53,197 nt of DNA from Anaerolineae bacterium (GCA_016930015.1 JAFGHR010000036.1:1-53197); one strand, 5' to 3'; counted from the first letter of the stretch, positions 17,095 through 25,734 are shown. The notes: a model not told the origin generated them from the letters alone. Numbers and translations: made by a program.

Positions 17095-18099
17095 TCACGC
17101 CAGCCGGGCGGCGAGCGCGGCGCCCGCCGCTAACCCCGACAGCGCCGCGCCTTCTACACGCGGCCCGCCGAACGCATCCCCGGCGAACGCCAGCGGCGGC
17201 AGGTTATCGGGTATGTAAAACCGGTCAGGGTGCGGCATGATGGGCATGGCGTACTGCCACGCTTTTAGCTGGCGTTCGATGGTGTGTGTATTCGGGTCTT
17301 TATATAACCGCAGGCTGGCTTCCAGCGCGGCGAGAATCTCCCATTCGGTACGGTGCCAAAGCTGGCGGCTGTATTCCGGTCCGGCGTGAACGGTGATAAT
17401 GGTCGCGTTGGGTGAAATGCCCTTGTGACGGTTGTCGGCTATCCAGGTAATTTGAGCGTTTGGGAGATGGATGGCGCCCGGTTCCGGCAGAGAGAGCGTG
17501 CTGTTGATCCAAAACAAACCGGCCAGGCACGGCATATAGGTGATCGCTTCCAGCGCGGCACGGTCGGCGTCAGGGAGTGTGATCTGAGCCGGTTTGAGCA
17601 GATCGAGCGCCAGCGGTATAGGCGGCGTGAGCAGGACGGCGCGCGCTTCGTAGGTTTTGCTTTTTTCGTCGATCGCTTCCCACGATGGGCCGTTAGGGGC
17701 AATGGCCACCAGGCGCGACCGGGTACGGACATCCAGATCGGCAGCCAGGTGATCGATCAGGCTGCACATTCCGCCGCGTGCCGCGTAGCGTGGTTGGCTG
17801 CCGAACGGTGTCGCGCCGACGCTGGACCGGCTCCATCGCTGTGACCACTCAAATACCCGGTCTTCATCGATCCACTGGTTGACCCACGTTTCAAAAACGG
17901 GACTGCTCACAGTAAAAAACTGCGCTCCGACATCGGCCATGCCGGGACCGATCGTGTATGTTGCCATCCGTCCCCCCGGCTGCTCGTCGCGCTCGATAAC
18001 AGTGACGGTCAGACCTCGCCCGGTCAGCGTTCGCGCAGCCATCAGGCCCGTGATGCCGCTCCCCACGATCAACACATCGCTTTGGGTTTTGTTCGCCAT
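17095..18099 (-). CDS. Renalase-like FAD-dependent oxidoreductase
   Basis: 334 residues from the ATG at 18099, where GGAGGGAGC lies seven bases upstream; the longer frame to 18123 covers this ribosome site. The N-terminus carries the dinucleotide-binding motif 'DVLIVGSGITGLMAARTL', ending in acidic 'VIERDEQPGGRMATY', the FAD pyrophosphate loop. 'DVGAQFFTV' follows, and the C-terminal FAD site is 'LAFAGDAFGGPRVEGAALSGLAAG'. This order is that of the renalase/amine-oxidase flavoprotein family, which oxidises dihydronicotinamide isomers or amines. The natural substrate here is unknown. It is a single-gene transcription unit. Confidence 0.82.
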   Translation of the reverse strand: MANKTQSDVLIVGSGITGLMAARTLTGRGLTVTVIERDEQPGGRMATYTIGPGMADVGAQFFTVSSPVFETWVNQWIDEDRVFEWSQRWSRSSVGATPFGSQPRYAARGGMCSLIDHLAADLDVRTRSRLVAIAPNGPSWEAIDEKSKTYEARAVLLTPPIPLALDLLKPAQITLPDADRAALEAITYMPCLAGLFWINSTLSLPEPGAIHLPNAQITWIADNRHKGISPNATIITVHAGPEYSRQLWHRTEWEILAALEASLRLYKDPNTHTIERQLKAWQYAMPIMPHPDRFYIPDNLPPLAFAGDAFGGPRVEGAALSGLAAGAALAARLA

Positions 18100-18261
18100 A
18101 GGTGCTCCCTCCTGTTGGCTCAATTATACGTCAATTAGTCCAGCAGCAGGGTATGTATCTTTACAATTTTGGTTCTTTGGGAATTCCCGTGGTCAGGTTA
18201 GTGTTGGTTGTTTTAGACCTCGAATACGGACCCAAAATCTATCAACTCACCAGATATTGCG

Positions 18262-19164
18262 GCAAACAATTGTTCACCACGCGAGATCCAAACGAGCCGT
18301 TACCTAAATTGCGTTCTACCTTGGCTGATATAGAATGATAGCTAATGTGTCATTTGGATAGATTGAAAAGACTATTGCGACATGTCAGCAAGAGAGAAAC
18401 TGTTACAGGCTCGCGAGCTTATCCAGCAGCAGCGTTATGCTGAAGCAAGAGAAATCCTGGTTACCATTGATCACCCCAAAGCTCGCGAATGGCTCTCCAG
18501 GATTGACGATCTGGCTATTTCTACGCTGGACTTTCCCGAAGTAAAACCAACCGATAAAAGCGACAGACAGCGCAGCACGAAGAAACCGACCGGCTGCCGG
18601 AAACATTGCATGGGCTTCGCCTCTGCCTTCGGGTTACTGATGATTCTCTGTGTCTTTGTTGTGTTAATCGCGACGGGTGACTCCGACAGCGCGAAAGTGC
18701 GCAGTTGGTGGGACGGCGTCCAGCCGTTGATAAACAAATTCCACCAGCAAGAAGCCGAGGCCGCCCTAACCCCGAGAATAGCGTTGACTTCGATCCTGCT
18801 CGAAATGGAGTCGACGCGGTCGGAGTTCAATAGGATATCGGCCCCAAGCGAGGCTGCAACAGCGAAACGGCGGATCAGCGACGCGATGGATAAGACACTC
18901 GATGGGTATTGGGAGTTTGCGAACGGCGCGACCGAGTCACAGGTCGAACGCACGTTAGAGGGAGCGGATCGGGCTTGGTCATTAGCGTATGACGAAATCG
19001 ACAAGCTTGACGACGAGTTTGGTCTTGAATGAGGCACCGGGCGCGAAAACTAGCGTAGAATCTCCACGTCATGAACGACCGGGCCACAGGGGTACATTCC
19101 AAATCTGGGGCGAGATTTCAAACGACAGCAAACAAATGTTCACCACGCGAGATCCAAAAGAGCC
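18262..19164 (+). repeat. 37-bp direct repeats flanking a small membrane-protein gene
   Basis: Copies at 18262-18298 and 19128-19164 match at 35 of 37 positions and share TTCACCACGCGAGATCCAAA. They bracket the single gene 18382-19032. A 20-base match (CATTCCAAATCTGGGGCGAG, 19095-19114) to the end of the MITE-like element at 15289 lies just before the second copy. The unit could have been inserted or duplicated as a cassette. Confidence 0.7.
18382..19032 (+). CDS. Single-pass membrane protein with N-terminal TPR-like segment
   Basis: 216 residues. The N-terminus (1-45) is a helical TPR-like unit (AREKLLQARELIQQQRYAEAREIL), followed by a basic linker and one transmembrane helix at ~76-96 (GFASAFGLLMILCVFVVLIAT). 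The C-terminal ~115 residues are an exported helical domain rich in Ala, Glu and Asp. The start ATG has no strong ribosome site. The gene is lower in GC than its neighbours and sits between 37-bp direct repeats, which suggests acquisition or duplication as a unit. Function is unknown. Confidence 0.6.
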   Translation: MSAREKLLQARELIQQQRYAEAREILVTIDHPKAREWLSRIDDLAISTLDFPEVKPTDKSDRQRSTKKPTGCRKHCMGFASAFGLLMILCVFVVLIATGDSDSAKVRSWWDGVQPLINKFHQQEAEAALTPRIALTSILLEMESTRSEFNRISAPSEAATAKRRISDAMDKTLDGYWEFANGATESQVERTLEGADRAWSLAYDEIDKLDDEFGLE

Positions 19165-19186
19165 TACATTTTTAGGAAAACCGGGG

Positions 19187-19242
19187 CAAAAAAATGAAGA
19201 GGCGCTACGGGTTGTGGGGGAGGGGGACTTGTATAGCGCCTC
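19187..19242 (-). terminator. Terminator after the family 2 glycosyltransferase gene
   Basis: GAGGCGCTA (19199-19207) pairs perfectly with TAGCGCCTC (19234-19242) across a 26-base loop. On the minus strand the stem is followed by TTCATTTTTTT. It lies 45 bases past the stop codon at 19288. Confidence 0.65.
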
Positions 19243-19287
19243 GTCAAAACAACGGTTGATATGTCGGGTACCAGGCCCACCCGTTTA

Positions 19288-20328
19288 TCAGCAGCTTATG
19301 CAGGCACACTCCTCAAGAAACGCCCACACGGCATCATTGTTGTAGTGCTTACGATAGCGCGTTTGCAGCCGCCGGATCGCCGCTGAGTTTGTCTCCTGGT
19401 TGAGCAGCGCGCGGTAGGTCAAACGCAGCGACTCAGCCGCTTTTTCATAGGCCTCGGTGGACAGGTGTTCGCAGCTCCGCGAAAGCGCCAGCGCTTCTTG
19501 AAACAATGACTGCACGGCGGGTGTGAACGCGTCTTCGGCTTCGAATTTGCGATTACGCTGGACGGCGCGCGCCCCCCGGTTCTTGGCCCATTCCTTGACG
19601 ATGGTCTTGAGCACGCGCCAGCCGTCGGGGAAGGTGCGCAGGTTGGACGCGCCGTGAATGCGTTCGTCTTCAAAGCTGGGGATTTCGGCAATCGACAGCC
19701 CGGCCTTCAGCGCGCGGATATTCATCATGGTTTCGATCTCAAAGCCGTCGCCGTCGAGGTCCAGCAGCGGCAGGACCCGCGCCCAAAACGCGTTGTAGCC
19801 GTAACACAGGTCGGTGTAGGCGCTGCCAAACAACACGCGGACCATCATGGTCAGGCCCCAGTTACCGAAGCGGCGGTGGAATTCCATGTCCGCCGTGCCG
19901 CCGCCCTGCAAGAAACGTGAGCCTTTGGCGAAGTCCGCGCCGGACAGCAGCGCGCCGACGTAAGCCGGAATCTCCGCCGGGTCGGTCGAACCATCGGCGT
20001 CGATCATAACGATGATATCGCCACTTGCGGCGGCGAATCCGGCCTGAAGCGCGGCCCCCTTGCCCTTGCGTTTTTCCATCACGACACGGATGGAGGGAAT
20101 CAAGCGGCGGGCGACTTCGACGGTATCGTCAGTGGAGCGCCCATCGACCAGGATCACCTCGTCCACCCAGTTGGGGATGGCGGGCAGCACGTGCGGCAGG
20201 TTTTTGGCTTCGTTGAACGTGGGTACGACTACGCTCACGGTTGGCTGCTGGTTCTTGGGATATGAGGCGGCGGTCGGGACAACCGGAAATGTTGCATGTT
20301 GGGTGTTCATGGCTGAAGTGGTTAGCAT
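19288..20328 (-). CDS. Family 2 glycosyltransferase (dolichyl-phosphate-mannose-synthase-like)
   Basis: 346 residues. The ATG at 20328 is chosen because GGAGGAG lies ten bases upstream; an internal ATG at 20310 has none. The GT-A fold is clear: 'VSVVVPTFNEAKNL' at ~31-44, 'EVILVDGRSTDDT' near 57-69, 'KGKGAALQAGF' and the metal-binding 'MIDADGSTD' with D110-D112. It transfers a sugar from a nucleotide donor to a lipid or glycan acceptor at the inner membrane face. There is no membrane helix, so it is closer to soluble DPM1-like enzymes. The last ~95 residues are an extra helical domain, which is unusual for the family. The donor sugar is unknown. Confidence 0.85.
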   Translation of the reverse strand: MLTTSAMNTQHATFPVVPTAASYPKNQQPTVSVVVPTFNEAKNLPHVLPAIPNWVDEVILVDGRSTDDTVEVARRLIPSIRVVMEKRKGKGAALQAGFAAASGDIIVMIDADGSTDPAEIPAYVGALLSGADFAKGSRFLQGGGTADMEFHRRFGNWGLTMMVRVLFGSAYTDLCYGYNAFWARVLPLLDLDGDGFEIETMMNIRALKAGLSIAEIPSFEDERIHGASNLRTFPDGWRVLKTIVKEWAKNRGARAVQRNRKFEAEDAFTPAVQSLFQEALALSRSCEHLSTEAYEKAAESLRLTYRALLNQETNSAAIRRLQTRYRKHYNNDAVWAFLEECACISC

Positions 20329-20418
20329 GGTGTAATCTCTCCTCCACGGATGATTGGTGACAATGAAAAATCAGCCTGTGCTGCACACCACCTGATCAGG
20401 CGGGTGGTGGTGTAGAGC

Positions 20419-20481
20419 GGTTTGAACGCAAACCCGCGGGCTGCATTGGCCGGTCATGATGAGCGGGACTGCGTTCAAACC
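20419..20481. repeat. 12-bp inverted repeat in the gap before the glycosyltransferase gene
   Basis: GGTTTGAACGCA (20419-20430) and TGCGTTCAAACC (20470-20481) are perfect inverted repeats 39 bases apart. They lie about 90-150 bases upstream of the glycosyltransferase start, so they could be an operator or mRNA structure. A very AT-rich stretch (20526-20570) follows in the 368-base gap 20329-20696, in which I see no gene. Confidence 0.5.
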
Positions 20482-20696
20482 AGACTCTTACAGTGTTGAT
20501 TGTATGCCAGTTGGGGGGTAAAAGTCAATTTAAATATTATAAATATCATTAAAATAATATAAAAACGGGAAAATGACATCGGGACCAGTGCCAGATCACC
20601 CGGTGATTAAAAGGCCGCCGAGGGAGCGTATGCTGCGTATGGTGGGCGGGAAATCGTGATCAGGTCAGGGCACGTGCCGCGCCGGGCACCTCAGCG

Positions 20697-21680
20697 CTAG
20701 CTGATGGTTTTGTGTTTTTTTGTGACACACGACACAGGTACCGGCTCGTGTTGTAACTGCGGCGCTCTTTGGCGGGTGTAGATGTTCTGGCGCACGGTCA
20801 TCACACCGACCAGGGTCATCGGGCCGCCAATGATCAGCCCCAACGTGAGCGGCTCACCCAGCACCAGGATACCGGCGATCGTCGCAATGATCGGCGTCAG
20901 GTTGTGGTAGCTGGTGGCGCGCGTGGGACCGAGCACGCGCAGCGCGTAATTGCCGATCAGGAACCCGCCCGATCCGGCCAGCCACCCGCTGTATAACACA
21001 TTGGGCACGCGGTTAAGCGGGACGTCAGCCGCGCTTAATGTCAGCAGGTTCGGCCCGGCGAGGATGATCATGCCGAACGTGGTCAGGTAATATTTCCAGA
21101 TGGCGACCTGTGCGCCGCCCAGGCGATCGACCAGCGGCTTGGAGAACACATTTGTGGCCGCCGCAATGCTGGCGGCTATGGTCACCATCAGGCTGCCGAT
21201 CAGGTCGTCGTGAGTCAGGGAGAAGTCCGACCCGCCGCGGCCTAACACGACAATCGATACCCCGATCAGAGACAGGAAAATGCCCAAAATCAGCCGGGAT
21301 CGCAGTTCGGCCCAGCCTAACCCCAGGCTGATCACGGCTGTCCAGGTGGGCATAGTGGCCAGCAGCAGCGCGCCGTTGGTCGAGGTGGTGAGGTCCAGGC
21401 CGTTCACGAAAAATACCTGGAAACCGATCGGTCCGATAATCGTGACCAGTGCAATCGACCGGAAATCGCGCCAGGACAGGCGCAGCAGCGAGCGGTCCCG
21501 AATTGGAATCAGGATGAACAAGGGCAGCGCCGCCGTGAAACGGAGCGCGTTGAAGGTCATGGGGTCGATTTGGTCGATGCCGTTTTTGAGCACAACAAAG
21601 TGAAAGCCCCAGACAAACACCATGATGCTCATCGCCAGATTAGCCTGGTTCTGGCTGCGCGCGGAATTGGATGTGTTCAA
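20697..21680 (-). CDS. DMT-superfamily (EamA) transporter
   Basis: Ten hydrophobic helices arranged as two EamA repeats: 'SIMVFVWGFHFVVLKNG' opens the first half, and 'LVDRLGGAQVAIWKYYLTTFGMI' with 'GPTRATSYHNLTPIIATIAGILVLGEPLTLGLIIGGPMTLVGV' closes the second. This family exports amino acids, nucleobases or other metabolites. The start is uncertain: the frame is open to 21833. TTG 21680 gives a normal-length first helix, ATG 21632 would clip it, and GTG 21731 is also possible; none has a strong ribosome site. The C-terminal ~30 residues are polar (RQRAPQLQHEP). Substrate unknown. Confidence 0.8.
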   Translation of the reverse strand: MNTSNSARSQNQANLAMSIMVFVWGFHFVVLKNGIDQIDPMTFNALRFTAALPLFILIPIRDRSLLRLSWRDFRSIALVTIIGPIGFQVFFVNGLDLTTSTNGALLLATMPTWTAVISLGLGWAELRSRLILGIFLSLIGVSIVVLGRGGSDFSLTHDDLIGSLMVTIAASIAAATNVFSKPLVDRLGGAQVAIWKYYLTTFGMIILAGPNLLTLSAADVPLNRVPNVLYSGWLAGSGGFLIGNYALRVLGPTRATSYHNLTPIIATIAGILVLGEPLTLGLIIGGPMTLVGVMTVRQNIYTRQRAPQLQHEPVPVSCVTKKHKTIS

Positions 21681-21892
21681 AATAAATTTGCTCGACTTGT
21701 CACAGAGTAACGATGGGATGGAGTGTAGCACATTATCGGGATATGAGGTCGATACATAACCCGCCAATCGGCGACCTGTTTCTGTTAACACACACTGTAG
21801 TAAGTTCGCACATGTTATTGAGCCGCAGAGCATAACACGTGGTATGATAGTGTACGCACCTGCTGGGAACTCCTCATTCCTGGCGGAGTGTA

Positions 21893-21962
21893 AACGCCGA
21901 TACTCCTCGGCGTTAAACTGCTGTCACGTGGCGCTTAGAGCATACATGCCCTGGGCGCCACG
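21893..21962. other. Two adjacent perfect hairpins downstream of gpmA
   Basis: AACGCCGA (21893-21900) pairs with TCGGCGTT (21907-21914), and CGTGGCGC (21927-21934) pairs with GCGCCACG (21955-21962). They lie in the ~300-base gap between the divergent-start transporter and the end of gpmA. There is no strong T-run, so they may be a weak terminator or a structured RNA element. Confidence 0.45.
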
Positions 21963-21978
21963 GCTGTTTGATGCCCCT

Positions 21979-22728
21979 TCAACGAGCGTCAGCCTGCCGA
22001 GCGACCGCTGCGGCGGCAGCTTTGGCCGCTTCGGGATCACCAAGATAACGGTGGTTCAGCGCGTTTAAGCTGTCGTCAAGCTCATATACCAGCGGAATCC
22101 CGGTCGGGATGTTCAGGCCGGGGATATCGGCGTCGGAAACGTGGTCCAGGTACTTGACCAGGGCACGCAGGCTGTTGCCGTGCGCCACGATCAGCGCGCG
22201 TTCATTGGCCTGGATGTGCGGTACAATCGTACTGTGCCAATAGGGCAGCACGCGCTCCAACGTGAGTTTGAGTGATTCCGTTTCCGGGATTTGTTCCGGG
22301 CTGAGGTGGGCGTAGCGGCGGTCAAAGCGCGGGTGGCGCTCGTCATTCTCGTCAAGGGGTGGCGGTGCTATGTCGTAACTGCGCCGCCAGATAAGAACCT
22401 GGTCCGCGCCCATTTTTTCAGCGGTTTCGGCTTTGTTTAAGCCTTGCAGCGCGCCATAATGCCGCTCGTTAAGCTGCCACGCGCGCTCAACCGGCAGCCA
22501 CAACCGGTCGAGTTCGTCAAGTACGATCCACATCGTGCGGATGGCGCGTTTTAGCACGGACGTAAACACAAAGTCAAAGTCGAATCCTTCGTCGCGGAGT
22601 TGTTGGCCTGCGCGGTGCGCTTCGGCAATCCCTTTTTCATTCAGATCAACATCGGTCCAGCCGGTGAACAGGTTTTGTTTGTTCCACACACTTTCGCCGT
22701 GCCGAATCAATACAAGCTGTCGAGTCAT
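21979..22728 (-). CDS. gpmA: 2,3-bisphosphoglycerate-dependent phosphoglycerate mutase
   Basis: 249 residues, standard for the dimeric/tetrameric GpmA enzyme that interconverts 3- and 2-phosphoglycerate in glycolysis. The phosphohistidine is H10 in '[27 protein letters not shown]'. Substrate-binding motifs '[14 protein letters not shown]' and '[11 protein letters not shown]', and the second catalytic His in '[17 protein letters not shown]', are all present. AGGAGGAATCC precedes the ATG. The C-terminal Ala-rich tail ([12 protein letters not shown]) is typical. It is divergent from the HEAT-repeat gene at 22910. Confidence 0.96.
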   Translation of the reverse strand: MTRQLVLIRHGESVWNKQNLFTGWTDVDLNEKGIAEAHRAGQQLRDEGFDFDFVFTSVLKRAIRTMWIVLDELDRLWLPVERAWQLNERHYGALQGLNKAETAEKMGADQVLIWRRSYDIAPPPLDENDERHPRFDRRYAHLSPEQIPETESLKLTLERVLPYWHSTIVPHIQANERALIVAHGNSLRALVKYLDHVSDADIPGLNIPTGIPLVYELDDSLNALNHRYLGDPEAAKAAAAAVARQADAR

Positions 22729-22864
22729 GCTGTGGATTCCTCCTGGTTTTGGATGCCCGCCAGGTTAATCCTAACGCATGCGCAGCGATGGGGCCAGACG
22801 GGTACACAACACGAATACATCACCGGGGGCATAAGGTACGGTATCTGGTCTGTGGAGGATCGGC

Positions 22865-22870
22865 TATAAT
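22865..22870 (+). promoter_or_regulatory. Candidate -10 for the HEAT-repeat gene
   Basis: TATAAT lies 40 bases before the GTG start at 22910, within the 181-base divergent gap with gpmA. No convincing -35 is seen. Confidence 0.4.
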
Positions 22871-22909
22871 CAAAAACATAAACAAAGGACAAATAGGGGG
22901 AGGGCACAG

Positions 22910-23731
22910 GTGGCTGATCACTTAACCGAGGTAAAGGCGCTGCTGGCCCAGTGGACCCAGGCTGGTGCCGATCATGAGCGGTTGGCGGTATCAAACGCGG
23001 TTATACGTTTGGGCGAGGCGGCGATAAAACCCCTGATCGAAACACTCGACGATCCTGATCCGGGTACACGGCGGGGTGCAATCCGGCTGCTGGCGGCGCT
23101 GGGTAAAGCGAACGTTGGCGAAGCCTGCGCGGCAGCGATGGAGCCGATCATGCACTGCTTGATGGTTGATACCGATGGCGGCGTGCGGGCTGAGGCGGCG
23201 GGCGTGATGTGGATCGCGCGTCGCGGCGAACCGTACCGTAAAGCGAGTGACGCGCTGATCACGGCGTTAGGCGACGATGAGCCGCTGGTACGCAAACAGG
23301 CGGCGCTGGCGCTGGCCAAAAAAATGGAGCTGAGCGCAACGGACCCGCTGGCGCTGTTGATCGAAACCGACCGCGTGCCGGATGTACGCGGCGCGGCGGC
23401 GGCGGCGCTCGCGCACCTGGATTACGGCGCGATTCAAAACCTTGGCGAGCCTGCCATAGCAGCGCTGCTGGGCGAGCTTGAAGCGCCGGAAGTCCCGCCG
23501 ACCTATTCGATCCGGGCGCTGGGCATGATGCGCGTGACGCGCGCCATCGAACCGCTGCTGGCGCTGCTGCAAACGGATGAGCGCCCGCGTACCCGGCTGG
23601 AAGCGTGTAAAGCGCTGGGCAGCATTGGTGATCCACGCGCCGTTGAGGTGCTGCGCACCATCGCGGATCGTGATCCGGATGACGGCGTGCGATCGGTGGC
23701 TGCCGAAGCGCTGGCCCGGCTGGCGGGCTAA
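22910..23731 (+). CDS. HEAT-repeat protein
   Basis: 273 residues from a GTG at 22910, with GGGGGAGGG seven bases upstream. The protein is composed of about eight HEAT/PBS-lyase-like helical repeats, for example 'AIKPLIETLDDPDPGTRRGAIRLLAAL', 'ALGDDEPLVRKQAALALAKKM' and 'DDGVRSVAAEALARLAG'. It has no signal peptide, membrane helix or catalytic motif. Such solenoids serve as protein-binding scaffolds, or in the lyase branch bind tetrapyrroles. It lies directly upstream of the regulatory cassette and terminase genes. Three further HEAT-containing genes occur inside the phage-like cluster, so it may belong to that system. Confidence 0.8.
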   Translation: MADHLTEVKALLAQWTQAGADHERLAVSNAVIRLGEAAIKPLIETLDDPDPGTRRGAIRLLAALGKANVGEACAAAMEPIMHCLMVDTDGGVRAEAAGVMWIARRGEPYRKASDALITALGDDEPLVRKQAALALAKKMELSATDPLALLIETDRVPDVRGAAAAALAHLDYGAIQNLGEPAIAALLGELEAPEVPPTYSIRALGMMRVTRAIEPLLALLQTDERPRTRLEACKALGSIGDPRAVEVLRTIADRDPDDGVRSVAAEALARLAG

Positions 23732-23860
23732 ACAGGCTCCCCTGATGATGTAAGCCAACCAAATTGTGAGCCAACCGCATACAAAATCACCACAGGCGAA
23801 CCGGTAGGTCTGCCTGTTTTTGGTCCGCTGTGCGTTTGTCCGTCCCGGCTGCCGATCACG

Positions 23861-23952
23861 GATAACTGTCACAGATAACTGTGATAACTAGCGGTGACCG
23901 CTAAAAATAACAGTTATCGGCGTAGACAGGATTAGAACATGCGTGCTAAACT
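23861..23952 (+). promoter_or_regulatory. Operator/promoter cassette A upstream of the terminase-portal block
   Basis: GATAACTGT (23861-23869) is repeated directly (23874-23882) and inverted (ACAGTTATC, 23910-23918). TCACAG and CTGTGA form a dyad around ATAA. GCGGTGACCGC (23891-23901) is a palindrome. Then come a -35-like TAGACA (23923-23928), GAAC-N4-GTGC (23935-23946) and TAAACT as -10 (23947-23952). The same order of elements occurs in cassette B at 32041-32119. At least one dimeric repressor, perhaps with a LexA-like factor, is expected to act here. The 412-base gap 23732-24143 holds this cassette and a structured leader. Confidence 0.6.
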
Positions 23953-24074
23953 AAGGCTGCCCCGCAGGACCGGACGGGCGCGGACCCGCAAAACCATCAC
24001 CATACGGGCGGGTAGCCGTTAACACAGCCGTGAGGTGAGTTTCGTCCGGGCGTGCCGGGGGTGTTGAATCGGGC

Positions 24075-24103
24075 AGGGGCGTATGTGACCGGCATATGCC
24101 CCT
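24075..24103 (+). other. Hairpin in the long leader of the terminase operon
   Basis: AGGGGCGTATG (24075-24085) pairs with CATATGCCCCT (24093-24103) with a single G-T wobble and a seven-base loop, about 40 bases before the small-terminase ATG. The leader from the predicted -10 to the ATG is ~190 bases, long for a bacterial mRNA, and has no frame of note. Confidence 0.5.
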
Positions 24104-24143
24104 ACTGGGTTCTGAGCGGTTGGGGGATCGGAGGGAGCATGTT

Positions 24144-24728
24144 ATGAACCGTTACAAATCGAGGCCGCGCGACCGCCCACCCGTTGAAACACGGGTATGC
24201 CGCGCGATCCGGCTGCTGGCCGAAGGTAAGCCGCCGGGTGATGTGGCACAGCAGGTGCGTATCCTTCCGGCCACGCTGGCCGCGTGGCAGGAATCCGGGG
24301 ATTTTCAAGCGCTGCTGGCGTGCCTGAGCGACTACGGGCGCATGCGCTTCGTAGTTGGCGCGCTGCGCGACCTGACGCCGGACGCGATCGCGGCCCTGCG
24401 GCGGGCGCTGACCGGGCCGGATACACGCTGGGCTGTACAGGCCGCTCAGGAAGTCTTGAATCGCCTGGAGCGGTTAGACAATGACATGGCCGAAGGGGGT
24501 GAATCATCGTCCGTTCAAACCATTCGAGTGGAGTATGTCAACCGTGAGGGTCACACTGTTTCAACCACACCCTGGGCAGATCGACATCCTGCATCACCCG
24601 GCACGCTTCAAGGTGGTGGCCTGCGGTCGCCGCTTCGGGAAGACCGAGACGGGCAAGATTCTGCTGATCGAGCGGGCGCTGGCGGGCCGGATCGGGTGGT
24701 GGATCAGCCCGACGTACCGCATGGCTGA
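24144..24728 (+). CDS. Terminase small subunit-like protein
   Basis: 194 residues from the ATG at 24144, with GGAGGGAGC six to eight bases upstream. Residues ~15-50 form a helix-turn-helix-like segment (VCRAIRLLAEGKPPGDVAQQVRILPATLAAWQ), as in small terminases that bind pac/cos DNA. A helical segment follows (LRDLTPDAIAALRRALTGP). 'SVQTIRVEYVNREG' near 125-140 is the usual C-terminal end of such proteins. Beyond that the frame continues for ~50 low-complexity residues overlapping the large-subunit gene, so the true functional end is unclear. It is assigned largely by position before the large subunit. Confidence 0.65.
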   Translation: MNRYKSRPRDRPPVETRVCRAIRLLAEGKPPGDVAQQVRILPATLAAWQESGDFQALLACLSDYGRMRFVVGALRDLTPDAIAALRRALTGPDTRWAVQAAQEVLNRLERLDNDMAEGGESSSVQTIRVEYVNREGHTVSTTPWADRHPASPGTLQGGGLRSPLREDRDGQDSADRAGAGGPDRVVDQPDVPHG

Positions 24729-25734
24729 CGACGTATGGCGCAGCCTCAAAATCGCGCTGAATGGTGCTATCCAGGCCAAAAACGAGCACATGCGCCGCCT
24801 GGACCTGGTTGGCGGCGGTGTGATCCGCGTGTGCAGCGGGCACGATCCCGACGCGCTGCGCGGGGCCGGACTGGATGTGGCCGTGCTGGACGAGGCCGCT
24901 TACCTGCACCCGGACGTGTGGCGGGCTGCGATCCGTCCGGCGCTCGTGGACCGGCGCGGCGAAGCCTTGTTTCTCAGCACGCCGAACGGGCGTAACTGGT
25001 TTTGGGGCCTGTATATGCTCGGCCAGAATCCGGCATACGCCGACTGGCAGAGCTGGCGTTTTCCCACGACCGCCAACGCGCTGATCGACCCGGCTGAAGT
25101 CGAGGACGCGCGTCACCTGCTGCCGGAGCGTTTGTTTCGCCAGGAATACCTGGCCGAATTTCTGGCGGATTCGGGGCGCGTGTTCCGGCGCGTCGAAGCG
25201 GCGGCGACCGTCACGCCGGAAGTGGGTCCGCAGCCCGGCGAGCGGTACGTGTTTGGCGTGGACTGGGGCCGCGACAACGACTTTACCGCCGTGGCCGTGC
25301 TGGCCGCCCATTCGCGGCGGCTCGTGGCGCTCGACCGGTTTAACGAGATCGGCTGGTCGGTGCAGCGCGGGCGGCTGGCCGCGCTCGCGGATCACTGGCG
25401 GCCCGATGCCATCTGGGCCGAGGCGAACAGCATCGGCGGGCCGAACATCGAGGCGCTGCAATACGAGGGTTTGCCCGTGCTCCCGTTTACGATGACCGCC
25501 GCCAGCAAAGGGCCGCTGATCGAATCGTTGGCGCTGGCGCTGGAGCGTGATGAACTGGCCCTGCTGCCCGATCCGGTGCTGCTGGGTGAGCTGCAAGCTT
25601 ACACGCTCGAACGCCTGCTGAGTGGCCGGTTCCGGTATAACGCGCCGCCCGGCGGTCATGACGACACTGTGATCGCGCTCGCGCTGGCATGGCACGGCGT
25701 TTCCCAGACAGGCGCGAGCATTTCGTTTGTGTGA
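24535..25734 (+). CDS. Phage terminase large subunit
   Basis: 399 residues from the ATG at 24535, preferred over ATG 24481 because the family normally begins near 'HPGQ' and GTGGAG lies just upstream. The motor packages DNA into proheads. The ATPase has Walker A 'GRRFGKT' (31-37), Walker B 'VAVLDEA' with D119-E120, and coupling motif 'FLSTPNG' (147-152). The RNase H-like nuclease has D243 in 'FGVDWGRDND', E296 in 'IWAEANSIGG' and D376-D377 in 'GGHDDTVIALALA'. All catalytic residues are intact, so the enzyme is probably active and under selection. It is followed 53 bases later by the portal gene. Confidence 0.93.
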   Translation: MSTVRVTLFQPHPGQIDILHHPARFKVVACGRRFGKTETGKILLIERALAGRIGWWISPTYRMADDVWRSLKIALNGAIQAKNEHMRRLDLVGGGVIRVCSGHDPDALRGAGLDVAVLDEAAYLHPDVWRAAIRPALVDRRGEALFLSTPNGRNWFWGLYMLGQNPAYADWQSWRFPTTANALIDPAEVEDARHLLPERLFRQEYLAEFLADSGRVFRRVEAAATVTPEVGPQPGERYVFGVDWGRDNDFTAVAVLAAHSRRLVALDRFNEIGWSVQRGRLAALADHWRPDAIWAEANSIGGPNIEALQYEGLPVLPFTMTAASKGPLIESLALALERDELALLPDPVLLGELQAYTLERLLSGRFRYNAPPGGHDDTVIALALAWHGVSQTGASISFV

